From: Akkermansiaceae bacterium
Lineage (GTDB): Bacteria; Verrucomicrobiota; Verrucomicrobiia; Verrucomicrobiales; Akkermansiaceae
Direction: 5' to 3'
Assembly (NCBI GenBank): GCA_028293225.1
Contig: JAQGPE010000434.1
Location: 1-7,521 of the forward strand
Length of the DNA: 7,521 bases
Shown here: in pieces, positions 1 through 7,066 of the stretch
How positions within the stretch are numbered: position 1 is the first letter of the stretch
Layout: every line of letters begins with the position of its first letter
The notes under the pieces: model-generated
The model's input: the letters and a program-made list of their open reading frames with translations, nothing else
The model's database searches: none
Told to the model about the DNA's origin: nothing
Translations under genes and position numbers: made by a program

Positions 1-207
1 CTTCAAATCGCCCTCAAAAGCTCCAGCGATGTGGCTCGGGGATTGGCATCCTTGCCTTCGAACGATGCAGACACCAGTAAGGCGATAAGAGATTTCTGGG
101 ACGCTTGCGTGGCCCAGCTATCACTGTCCGGTGAAAAGGATGCGATTCCCGCCTTCGTGAAAATCATCGAGAGCTGGCGGCCGCGGTCTGATGGGCTGGC
201 CCCCTGA
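1..207 (+). CDS. C-terminal part of an unrecognised protein (5' end outside window)
   Basis: Frame 1 is open from the window edge to a TGA at 205-207, giving 68 residues that end in RPRSDGLAP. The fragment looks soluble and largely helical: it alternates charged and hydrophobic residues (for example AIRDFWDACVAQL near residues 29-41 and AFVKIIESW near 52-60) and has no membrane segment or recognisable motif. I do not recognise the family and assign no function. It converges on the YihY/BrkB-family gene, with one base between the two stop codons, and no terminator hairpin is visible in the junction. That exact abutment of two frames at their stops, plus a protein-like residue mix, is why I accept it as coding. 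It could still be a chance open frame, because only 207 bases are visible. Confidence 0.55.
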   Translation, partial: LQIALKSSSDVARGLASLPSNDADTSKAIRDFWDACVAQLSLSGEKDAIPAFVKIIESWRPRSDGLAP

Positions 208-208
208 G

Positions 209-1081
209 TCAGGGTGCGGACCTTTCGGCGTCAGCATCCGGCTCGATCTCTTCGCCCTGGCTGTTCGCCCAAACCTGGGTGAACTCGGCACCGAATAGAA
301 GGATGATCGACGAGTAGTAGATCCAGAGCAAAACCAGGGCGAGAGACCCCGCCGTGCCGTAGCTCGATGCGGTGGCTTCTCGTCCCAGGTACCAACCGAT
401 GGCCGCCTTGCCAGCAACGAAAAGGGCGGTCGTGAAAATCGCGCCCACCCATACGTGACGCCAACGTATCCGTGCGTCCGGAAGAACTTTGAAGATGGCG
501 GCAAAGAGAACCACGATCACACCGAACGAGATGATCGTGCTGATGATTTCCCATACTTGAGGAGGGAGACTGGCGATGCTTCCGGCCCACTTGCTGACCC
601 CTTGCAGGGCAGCGCTCAGCACCATCGAGGTGAGGAGAAGGAACCCGGTCCCGAGCACCATGGAGAACGAGAGGAACCTGTCTTTCACCAGCCCCATGAT
701 TCCCCTCCCCGCCTTGTGTTTCACGCCCCAGACAGTATTCAGGGCATCCTGAAGCTGGCCGAACAATCCACCCGCACCGAATACCAGCATTACCACCCCA
801 GCCACGGAGACCCAGACGTTGGTTTCAGGTTTTCGCGCGTTTGCCACCATGTCCTGCACGGCAAAGGCGCCGCTGGCTCCGAGGCTGTGTTTCAGCTGGT
901 CGTCCAACTGCCCGCGCACAGCCTCCTCGCCTATGAACGCCCCTGCCACCGCGACGCAGATCACCAGCAACGGAGCCAGCGAGAATACGGAGTAATAAGC
1001 CAGAGCCGCACTCAAGCGCAGGGCGTCGTCTTCAAGGAACTCGGTGACCGTCTGCTTGAGTGTCTTCCAGTAGAATAGCAT
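209..1081 (-). CDS. YihY/BrkB-family inner-membrane protein
   Basis: A 290-residue integral membrane protein of the YihY/virulence factor BrkB family, close to the family's usual length. Six hydrophobic segments are visible at about residues 28-50, 89-110, 137-160, 177-200, 209-231 and 243-268. Two family signatures stand out: ALAYYSVFSLAPLL near residues 25-38, and the last helix YGTAGSLALVLLWIYYSSII (241-260) followed by LLFGAEFT. The C-terminal tail is short and acidic (EEIEPDADAE), probably cytoplasmic. The ATG at 1081-1079 is secure, because an in-frame TAA lies two codons upstream. The Shine-Dalgarno sequence is weak. The family is widespread, but its molecular role is not firmly established; it was once mis-annotated as ribonuclease BN. 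The gene stands alone: convergent with the partial gene on its left and divergent from the DUF4235-like gene on its right. Confidence 0.93.
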   Translation of the reverse strand: MLFYWKTLKQTVTEFLEDDALRLSAALAYYSVFSLAPLLVICVAVAGAFIGEEAVRGQLDDQLKHSLGASGAFAVQDMVANARKPETNVWVSVAGVVMLVFGAGGLFGQLQDALNTVWGVKHKAGRGIMGLVKDRFLSFSMVLGTGFLLLTSMVLSAALQGVSKWAGSIASLPPQVWEIISTIISFGVIVVLFAAIFKVLPDARIRWRHVWVGAIFTTALFVAGKAAIGWYLGREATASSYGTAGSLALVLLWIYYSSIILLFGAEFTQVWANSQGEEIEPDADAERSAP

Positions 1082-1238
1082 CGGTTAGGATAGGCGCGAA
1101 AGGCGGTGAATTCCAGACCGATTCATTCAGCGGTTCCATAGCCTGGGACGGCGTCTGCCTCGCCTCGTCGAAGTTGGAATGCGCTCCCTTCAATGCCCTG
1201 ATGCGGATCGCCTAAAAGAGTGCTAGGCTGGAGCACCC

Positions 1239-1502
1239 ATGAAAGCCTTCAGCCCGAAATTCCTCCTTCTCAGTGGCATCGCGTTGGCGATCCCGGCGAT
1301 CGCCGACCGCGTAGCCAGAAGGGCTGCGGGTCGCGGATATTCCGCGTGGACCGGTGAAGATCCGCCCCGCAATCCTGCTACGGTGGGCGTAACCTGGACT
1401 CAAGCCATCGTCTGGACGGCTCTCGCAGGTGCGATCGGCGGCGTGGCCCGGATGGCATCACGCAAGGCACTCAGTGGAGCCGGACTGCCAGCCGAGGAAT
1501 AA
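1239..1502 (+). CDS. Small DUF4235-like membrane protein
   Basis: An 87-residue protein with two hydrophobic segments, at about residues 8-23 (FLLLSGIALAIPAIAD) and 54-71 (TQAIVWTALAGAIGGVAR). They are separated by a basic patch (RVARRAAGR) and a Pro/Asp-rich loop (GEDPPRNPATVGVTW). The order (first helix, basic stretch, a DPP-type loop, a TW[TR][EQ]A motif leading into a second Gly/Ala-rich helix, then an Arg-containing end) matches my recollection of DUF4235, a small membrane family without a known function. The start is supported by GGAG at 1230-1233, five bases ahead of the ATG. No promoter I would defend is visible in the 157-base gap to the divergent YihY/BrkB-family gene. The family assignment comes from pattern memory and was not searched. 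Confidence 0.75.
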   Translation: MKAFSPKFLLLSGIALAIPAIADRVARRAAGRGYSAWTGEDPPRNPATVGVTWTQAIVWTALAGAIGGVARMASRKALSGAGLPAEE

Positions 1503-1783
1503 CCCAACCGATGCCTGCCACTCCCCACATCCAAACCTTGGCTGAAGGTCTTTTCCCGAGAACGGTCTGGGTCGCAGATGCCGGAGGTTCATATACGCGG
1601 CACGACGATTGGCCGTATATGGTGGCTGCCGGGAACCGTTGCCGGCACGGCGATTTGATCGGGCATGAAATTGCGCTTTGTGAACTTCTCGATGGCGCTC
1701 ATGCCGGGGTCCGGTTTCCGCTGGCATTGGCCGTATTCCTTTCCGGCAATGTGGGCTGAGGGCGGATTGGCGTCGGCCCGTTC
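1503..1783. other. Gap between convergent DUF4235-like gene and dnaE2; no confident gene
   Basis: This 281-base stretch lies between the stop of the DUF4235-like gene and the stop of dnaE2. I see no rho-independent terminator for either unit: no GC stem followed by a T-run on either strand. On the minus strand, the dnaE2 reading frame stays open for 64 codons after its TGA, until a TGA at 1591-1589. Within that frame an ATG at 1702 would give a 37-residue peptide beginning MSAIEKFTKRNF. A competing plus-strand frame from an ATG at 1511 (82 codons, with GAGGAA at 1494-1499) has weaker third-position GC. Neither frame resembles a family I know, so I call neither a gene. The minus frame is treated as a finding. 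Confidence 0.6.
1590..1621. repeat. Inverted repeat, 8-bp arms with 16-base spacer
   Basis: CATATACG at 1590-1597 is matched by its exact reverse complement CGTATATG at 1614-1621. It lies in the non-coding gap between the two convergent units. The arms are AT-rich compared with their surroundings and no U-tract follows, so this does not look like a standard terminator. It could be a weak hairpin or a protein-binding site, or it could be chance. Confidence 0.4.
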
Positions 1784-4700
1784 TCAGTGAAAATCGTGGG
1801 AGGTTACCGCTTGGCTACGATCGACGCGCGGCAGCGGAACCACGTCGGTCACATACACGGTTGGCTGATCGCCCTCCGATCGCTGGAGGCGACCGTGCGC
1901 GAGCAGAAACGGCTCTGCCGTGATGACCATCCGCAACCGGTGGAAGGTTTCCTTTTTGACGAACAGGTTCGCGATCCCGGTTTCGTCCTCCAACGAAATG
2001 AAGCAGTGGCCCTTGGCCGTGCCAGGCCGCTGCCGACAGATCGCCATTCCCGCAACCGTGACGGGGATGCCGTGCGGCAGGCATTGAAGATCCCGCGCCC
2101 GGAGAATCCGGCGGTCTGGATTCACCTCCCGCCAGAGCCGCATGGGGTGCGGGCCGGTGGAGGCCCCTTGGGTGGCGTAATCGGCGGACAACCGTTCTGC
2201 AGGTGCCATCACCGGCAGCGCTTCCGCTTGGCCCGAGACCGCTGATCCAAGCAGATCGAAATGAAACGGCATTTCCACCTGCCACAGCCCTTGGCGACGG
2301 TGCTCAATTTCAGGCAGGCCGTTGAGTCCACCGGAGAGAGCGAGAATCCGCCTCTCCTTGGCCGATGGCCGCACGCGGGCAATGAAGTCTTCCAGCGATG
2401 AAAAATCCCCTTTTCCCCGCGCTTCGACAATCCGGCCCGCCGTCGCGGCCGTCAGGCCCTTGAGACGGTGAAGGCCGAGCCGCACGGTGCGGTCATCCTC
2501 AACGGTGCTTTCCACCTGGCTATCGAGGCATGAAACGGGGCGGACGCGGATCCCGCGCCGCTTGGCGTCCTGGATAAGCGTGTGCACCGAATAAAATCCC
2601 ATCGGCTGGTTGTTGATGAGGCCCGTGTAAAATTCCGCCGGATGGTGGACCTTGAGCCAGCAGCTTGCATAGGCGATCAGCGCGAAGGAAATCGCGTGGC
2701 TTTCCGGAAAGCCATAGAGCGCGAACGAGCCGATTGAATCGACCACCTTTTGCTGCACATCGGCTGCAATCCCCCGCTCCCCCATCCGAAGCCGGAGCTT
2801 GGCCGTCACCTGATCCATACGACTGTCATCGCGCTTGAATGCCATCGCTTTTCTAAGCTCATCGGCTTCCGCGCCGCTGAACCCGGCCACGTCCATCGCC
2901 ATCCTCAGGACCTGTTCCTGGAACAAGGGAACGCCCAGCGTCCGTTCCAAGGTTTTCTCGCAAGCCGGGTGGATGCAATCCACCGCCTCGCGGCCGTTGC
3001 GCCGGTTGAGGTACGGATGAACCAGGTCTCCCACGATCGGGCCGGGGCGAATGATCGCGACCTCAATCGCCAGATCATAAAACGTGGCTGGCCGCATGAT
3101 CGGCAGCGTCGCCATCTGCGCGCGCGATTCTACCTGGAACGTGCCGATCGTATCGGCCCGGCAAAGCAGCTCGAACACCGCGGGATCATCTTTCGGGATC
3201 GTTGCCAGATCGACCGGATCTCCCCGGCGTGATCGGATTTCCAAAGCGTGTTCCATCGCGGCGAGCATTCCAAGGCCCAGCAGGTCGATTTTGACGATGC
3301 CCAGATCCTCGCAATCGTCTTTGTCCCATTGGACGATATTGCGCCCAGGCATCGTGGCTGGCTGGAGGGGAACCACCGCATCCAAGCCATGATCGCAGAC
3401 GATCATCCCGCCGGAATGCTGGCCCAGGTGCCGGGGCATACCGAGCACCGCGTGATAGAGGTGCGACAATGCAGGCAGCCGGGGGTGTGACGGCGGAAGG
3501 AGGGCCGCCACCCGTTCCTCGAATTCCGATTCCGGATCTTTCTCCACCGCCTCGTCCCTCGATCCCTCCCCCTCCCCGTGAAACCGTGATGGACCATTGG
3601 AGAACCGGTCCGCCACTTCCGGCGAGAATCCGAGAACCTTGCTCATTTCACGAAAGGCGGATTTGCCCCGGTAGGTGATGACGTTGGCCGTCATCGCGGC
3701 GTTCCTGCCGCCGTATTTTTTAAATACGTGCTGGATGACCTTTTCCCGTTGGTCACCCGAAGGAAAATCAATGTCGATGTCCGGCCATGATTTCCGGTTT
3801 TCGGAAAGGAAGCGCTCGAAGAGCAGCCCCCCGCCGACTGGATCAACGGCGGTGATTCCGAGCACGTAGCAAACGACCGAATTCGCGGCCGAGCCGCGGC
3901 CTTGGCATAGAATCCCCTCCCCTCGCGCGAACTGTACCAGATCATTTACGATCAGGAAATAGCCGGGGAAGCCAAGCCGATGGATCATGGCCAGCTCGTG
4001 CTCGAGCTGATTTTTGACTGCACTACTACAAACCCCATACCGCTGGGCAGCTCCGGTATAGGCCAGCCTCCGCAGAAGCGTCGCCTGTTCGGGCAGGGAG
4101 AGAGGATTTCCCCGGCCATCTGGGAAATCGGGAAACCGGTAGCCGAGATTTTCCAGCGTGAATTCGATCCGCTCCGCGAGCCGGGAGGTGTTGGCCAAGG
4201 CTTGCGGAAGATCCGCGAATAGCTCCGCCATTTCCCGGGGTGATTTCAAATGCCGCTCCCCGTTGGGAGCGAGCAGTCTCGCAGCCCGATCGAGGGGCAG
4301 GTGATGCCGCAGGCAGGCGAAGGCATCGGCAAGCCGCCTTTCGCCACGGGTCGCATGCAACGGCGCGTTGCTGGCGAGCAGCGGCAATCGCAAATGGTTC
4401 GCCAGATCCGTGAGCAGGCGGTTCAAGCGGCCGTCATCGCGCAGGCCGTGGCGGTTGAGCTCCACATAAACGTTTCCGCGACCGAAGAGGGTGATCAGGT
4501 TTTGAGCGGCCTGCAAAGCGGCGCGCTTGTCCTCACGCACGAGATGCCGGCACAGCGGGCCGTCCCGGTCGCCGGTCAAGGCGATCAGATGGCCGTCCGC
4601 AGCAAGCGGAGGGGCTTCCCCTGCCACCAGATGTCGATCGGTCAGATGTCGGCATAATATTCGATAGCCCTCGCGTGACGCGCAGAGTACCGGCAACCGC

Positions 4701-4915
4701 GAACCATCCGGAAGATCGAGGGAGCTGCCGACCAATGCGCGGATTCCCACTTCCTTGGCAGCATAATGGGCGCGGGCCGATCCGTAGAACCCGGCGCGAT
4801 CAGTGATCCCGATCGCGGAGTAACCCAGCTCCGCCGCCCGGCGTACCATTGCCTCCGGCTGGGTCGCGCCTTCCAGAAAAGAAAAGGCCGAACGGGCATG
4901 GAGTTCGATTATCAC
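1784..4915 (-). CDS. dnaE2: Error-prone DNA polymerase DnaE2 (ImuC), C family
   Basis: A 1043-residue C-family DNA polymerase, the translesion subunit of the ImuA-ImuB-DnaE2 mutasome; the length is normal for DnaE2. In order: an N-terminal PHP domain (about 1-220, opening LHARSAFSFLEGA at 5-17); the polymerase core with CQGRGSAANSVVCYVLGIT (337-355), the PDIDIDF catalytic motif (378-384, Asp379/381/383) and KIDLLGLGML (542-551, third catalytic Asp544); RPGPIVGD (623-630); a helix-hairpin-helix region (about 812-850); and an OB-fold (about 950-1030) with RQRPGTAKGHCFISLEDETG. It ends SHDFH, as I recall DnaE2 proteins often do. The PHP site looks inactive: Arg8 and Arg40 stand where active PHP domains have His. 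I chose GTG 4915-4913 because it overlaps the imuB stop by four bases (GTGA), follows GAAGGGA at 4929-4923 by 7 nt, and starts just ahead of the conserved ELHARS. The same frame reaches an ATG at 5113, but those 66 extra codons lie inside imuB and do not look like DnaE2. Confidence 0.97.
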   Translation of the reverse strand: MIIELHARSAFSFLEGATQPEAMVRRAAELGYSAIGITDRAGFYGSARAHYAAKEVGIRALVGSSLDLPDGSRLPVLCASREGYRILCRHLTDRHLVAGEAPPLAADGHLIALTGDRDGPLCRHLVREDKRAALQAAQNLITLFGRGNVYVELNRHGLRDDGRLNRLLTDLANHLRLPLLASNAPLHATRGERRLADAFACLRHHLPLDRAARLLAPNGERHLKSPREMAELFADLPQALANTSRLAERIEFTLENLGYRFPDFPDGRGNPLSLPEQATLLRRLAYTGAAQRYGVCSSAVKNQLEHELAMIHRLGFPGYFLIVNDLVQFARGEGILCQGRGSAANSVVCYVLGITAVDPVGGGLLFERFLSENRKSWPDIDIDFPSGDQREKVIQHVFKKYGGRNAAMTANVITYRGKSAFREMSKVLGFSPEVADRFSNGPSRFHGEGEGSRDEAVEKDPESEFEERVAALLPPSHPRLPALSHLYHAVLGMPRHLGQHSGGMIVCDHGLDAVVPLQPATMPGRNIVQWDKDDCEDLGIVKIDLLGLGMLAAMEHALEIRSRRGDPVDLATIPKDDPAVFELLCRADTIGTFQVESRAQMATLPIMRPATFYDLAIEVAIIRPGPIVGDLVHPYLNRRNGREAVDCIHPACEKTLERTLGVPLFQEQVLRMAMDVAGFSGAEADELRKAMAFKRDDSRMDQVTAKLRLRMGERGIAADVQQKVVDSIGSFALYGFPESHAISFALIAYASCWLKVHHPAEFYTGLINNQPMGFYSVHTLIQDAKRRGIRVRPVSCLDSQVESTVEDDRTVRLGLHRLKGLTAATAGRIVEARGKGDFSSLEDFIARVRPSAKERRILALSGGLNGLPEIEHRRQGLWQVEMPFHFDLLGSAVSGQAEALPVMAPAERLSADYATQGASTGPHPMRLWREVNPDRRILRARDLQCLPHGIPVTVAGMAICRQRPGTAKGHCFISLEDETGIANLFVKKETFHRLRMVITAEPFLLAHGRLQRSEGDQPTVYVTDVVPLPRVDRSQAVTSHDFH

Positions 4916-6387
4916 GGATAGATCCCTTCGAGTTGCCACTGGTCCGGGGTCTGGAAGACCAGCCGCAGCAGGTGGTGGCTGGCGAGCTGGATGTCCCATT
5001 CCAGCCGTTGCCAGGATTCTTCCGGTTCCCACCATGCTCCCGACGCGGGGAACGGCCCCCGAAGGGCCACGATTTCCCCCGTATAAGGTCCGTTGAGCAA
5101 TGCGAGAGGGCATGGGCGCCGCCCGCGCACTTCATGAGCGACTGTAATTTCACGGGGCGGCCGGTAGCGGTGCAGCGGAATCGGACAAGGCGGACGGGCC
5201 GTTCGCTCCGGCAGAGGATGGGATGCTCCCACCGCCGGGTGCAGGGTGAAGGCATCGGGCGTGAACGGCTCCGGAGGAACCGGGATCCCGACGCGTCCTG
5301 GTCCTAACAAGGCTTCCAGCTTTGAGAGTGTTTCCACCCACCGTTCCGGCTGGGGCAGATGACGGCCGAACCATTCCCGCTGGGCGGCCGTAGCGAAAGT
5401 GCTGTCGGCGTCGAGGTGCAACGCCGACACCGCACCCGCGAGCTGGAGGGAATCCAGCATCGCCTGGAGCGGCGAGAGCATGCTTTCCACCGCGATTTGT
5501 GGTTCCGGAAACCGGATGCGCCGGACCACAGCCGGCTGCGCTTCCAGAACCAGACGAAGATCGAGGCCTCTTGCGGCCAAGTGGCGTGCCGCGAGCCTTC
5601 CGCTGAGGGTGTGCAGCAGGCGCTTCAACGCAAACACCACGGAATCGAGCGAGATCACGGGATCTTCGAACTCGGTCGATTGTGCGAGGGATTCCGGCGG
5701 CCGGTGCAGCCGGAGCAACCGGCACGATTTACCATGAAGCAGGTCATGCCACCGTCCCACGTCCGGACCCAGTCGCTCACAGAGGGCCTGCCGGGGCAGT
5801 GCCATGAAATCCCCGAGTGTTCGGAGGCCCCACATCTCCAGAAGTGTCAGAGGCGCGCTTTCGCGGGAAATAGCTCCGAGCACGTGCAAGGGCAGCACCG
5901 CCAGATCCGGAGGAGCGATGAATCGGCCGCGTGTCGCCTCCTGAATCGCCGCAAGGTGTGCGAGATCCGGCGAGCTGGCCCGTGCATGCCAGATTTCCGC
6001 ATCGGGCATCCACAAATCCTCCAAGGCGAAATCCGCAGAGGTTCGCCGGAACGACAGGTCGAGGATGATCGAATCCGCCGAGGTGAGTTCCAGATCCGGC
6101 GTGAGGGTTTCCCCCAAGTGGACCATTTGCTCGCGGATTTCAGCTTCCGCCGCCGGGTTGCGGTGAAGCAACCGGAGATCCGGACAACGGATCAAGGCCC
6201 GGTTGAGCTGCCATCCCGGCAGGATGCCGGTAGCACGAGCCGCGCGATTGACCGCCAGCAAGGGAAGCTTTGTGTCGGCCTGCTTGCCCGCAGGCGCGAG
6301 AATCCCGCAGGGGTGTCCCCTCCCCTCGGGATCGCCACGCAATGCTGCGACTACCGGGAAATCCGGAATATGGAGCGCTGCAAACAT
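4912..6387 (-). CDS. imuB: ImuB, catalytically inactive Y-family polymerase homologue
   Basis: A 491-residue ImuB, the hub of the translesion mutasome that links DnaE2, ImuA and the beta sliding clamp. The N-terminus (FAALHIPDFPVVAALR, 2-17) aligns with the first Y-family strand but lacks the DxD metal ligands. The second motif, normally SxDE, reads SADS (103-106), so the catalytic Glu is absent. Palm and fingers span about 1-170, a helix-hairpin-helix thumb about 180-230 (WGLRTLGDFMALPRQAL), and a little finger about 240-330. A linker then carries QREWF (336-340), placed where ImuB proteins carry a QLxLF-type clamp motif. The C-terminal domain (about 425-491) has the ImuB-type GPFPASGAWWEPEESW stretch. 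I chose the ATG at 6387-6385, two bases after the imuA stop (TGACCATG), because conserved sequence begins there; no good Shine-Dalgarno is visible, which suggests translational coupling. Codons up to 6582 in this frame lie inside imuA and are rejected. Confidence 0.95.
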   Translation of the reverse strand: MFAALHIPDFPVVAALRGDPEGRGHPCGILAPAGKQADTKLPLLAVNRAARATGILPGWQLNRALIRCPDLRLLHRNPAAEAEIREQMVHLGETLTPDLELTSADSIILDLSFRRTSADFALEDLWMPDAEIWHARASSPDLAHLAAIQEATRGRFIAPPDLAVLPLHVLGAISRESAPLTLLEMWGLRTLGDFMALPRQALCERLGPDVGRWHDLLHGKSCRLLRLHRPPESLAQSTEFEDPVISLDSVVFALKRLLHTLSGRLAARHLAARGLDLRLVLEAQPAVVRRIRFPEPQIAVESMLSPLQAMLDSLQLAGAVSALHLDADSTFATAAQREWFGRHLPQPERWVETLSKLEALLGPGRVGIPVPPEPFTPDAFTLHPAVGASHPLPERTARPPCPIPLHRYRPPREITVAHEVRGRRPCPLALLNGPYTGEIVALRGPFPASGAWWEPEESWQRLEWDIQLASHHLLRLVFQTPDQWQLEGIYP

Positions 6388-6389
6388 GG

Positions 6390-7025
6390 TCAGGTGGCAT
6401 GACGGAGTCGTGAAGGGGTGGCGTGAAGGCGGTTCACCAGCTCGCCCCGCGAGTCGTCGAAGTCGAGCAGTGAGAGACCGGCCGAAAGCGAGAGCCGAAG
6501 GCTCGCACAGGGCACCAACGGGAAAGGGGCCATTACCACCAGTCTGCCGCCGGTCCGCTCGACGGTCTGATTCAGCCGCCACCAGGCCGAAGCGGGCAGC
6601 GATGCCAGCTCCCGGCGGTCCAGCCCGGTCGCATCGAGGAGAATCAGGGGAATGTTTCCGTCATGAACAAGGAGATCGGCCGCCCGGAGCATTTCCTGCG
6701 CCGACGAGCAGCGAACCCACAACATCTTTGAGCATGCAGCTCCCGTAAAGGATTCAGGATCGAATGAATCAGCCCCATCGACCAGCACCAACTCGGGATG
6801 TGGACTCGCTTCTACCGGATCGCCCATGAGTCCGGCAAACAGCAGGATCAAGCCTGCTGAAGGGCCGGAAGGAACCACTTCTGAAATCTTTCCCTGCGGG
6901 AATTCATCGGCTCGAAAGGGCTTCTCGCGCGAGACGGGTGATGCTGGATTCGACCGCACGACATGGGCCTGCGGGAATTTTTCCCGCAGTTGCTGGCGTA
7001 AAATTTCAAGGGCGGACGACTGCAC
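6390..7025 (-). CDS. imuA: ImuA, RecA-like accessory protein of the translesion cassette
   Basis: A 211-residue ImuA-type protein, the first gene of the cassette. In other bacteria ImuA is needed for DnaE2/ImuB mutagenesis and has a RecA-like fold. Visible conserved blocks are ISEVVPSGPSAGLILLFAGL (47-66), LVLVDGADSFDPESF (79-93, the Walker-B-like strand), MLWVRCSSAQEMLRAADLLV (101-120) and DGNIPLILLD (122-131), then WWRLNQTVERTGGRLVVM (148-165). The Walker A equivalent (SGPSAGL, 53-59) has no Lys-Thr/Ser, so ATP hydrolysis is doubtful. The start is a GTG at 7025-7023: an in-frame TGA lies at 7058-7056 and no other start falls between. The only Shine-Dalgarno candidate is a G-run one base upstream, which is poor. 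The LexA-type box ends 27 bases upstream. Some databases label such proteins hypothetical or SulA-like; I call it imuA from these blocks and from its place next to imuB and dnaE2. Confidence 0.87.
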   Translation of the reverse strand: MQSSALEILRQQLREKFPQAHVVRSNPASPVSREKPFRADEFPQGKISEVVPSGPSAGLILLFAGLMGDPVEASPHPELVLVDGADSFDPESFTGAACSKMLWVRCSSAQEMLRAADLLVHDGNIPLILLDATGLDRRELASLPASAWWRLNQTVERTGGRLVVMAPFPLVPCASLRLSLSAGLSLLDFDDSRGELVNRLHATPSRLRHAT

Positions 7026-7052
7026 GCCCCCCGATACGCGGGAATTTAAAAA

Positions 7053-7066
7053 TGTTCAAGCGAACA
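7053..7066. promoter_or_regulatory. LexA-type SOS operator, TGTTC-N4-GAACA
   Basis: The 14 bases read TGTTC-AAGC-GAACA, a perfect 5-bp-arm palindrome with a 4-base spacer. It lies 27 bases upstream of the imuA GTG start and shares one base with the predicted -10 hexamer, so bound repressor would block RNA polymerase. This arm sequence and spacing match the LexA motif described for Verrucomicrobia, as I remember it. imuA-imuB-dnaE2 cassettes are classic LexA targets. No lexA gene lies in the window, so the link to LexA is inferred. Confidence 0.8.

Noticed and set aside
455..1078. 207-codon plus-strand frame opposite the YihY/BrkB-family gene
   Set aside because: Antisense shadow rich in His, Glu and Arg; the minus strand gives a clean six-helix membrane protein.
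1511..1759. 82-codon plus-strand frame just after the DUF4235-like gene, with GAGGAA upstream
   Set aside because: The ribosome-binding site is plausible, but third-position GC is low (about 56%), the residue pattern shows no domain, and the minus frame in the same place looks more like coding DNA. Kept as an open possibility only.
1784..1786. Recoded or selenocysteine TGA at the end of dnaE2
   Set aside because: DnaE2 ends at a normal length with a typical SHDFH tail, and I see no convincing selenocysteine-insertion-like hairpin just downstream.
4916..5113. N-terminal extension of dnaE2 by 66 codons to an upstream ATG
   Set aside because: The extension lies entirely inside imuB, is Pro/Gly/Arg-rich and does not resemble DnaE2. 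The GTG at 4915 overlaps the imuB stop and has a well-spaced Shine-Dalgarno.
5359..6402. 347-codon open frame on the plus strand opposite imuB
   Set aside because: A long antisense shadow in GC-rich DNA; its Arg/Gln-rich translation has no recognisable domain, while imuB has clear family motifs.
6388..6582. N-terminal extension of imuB into imuA
   Set aside because: The 65 extra residues are a frame-shifted reading of imuA. Conserved ImuB sequence starts at the ATG at 6387.
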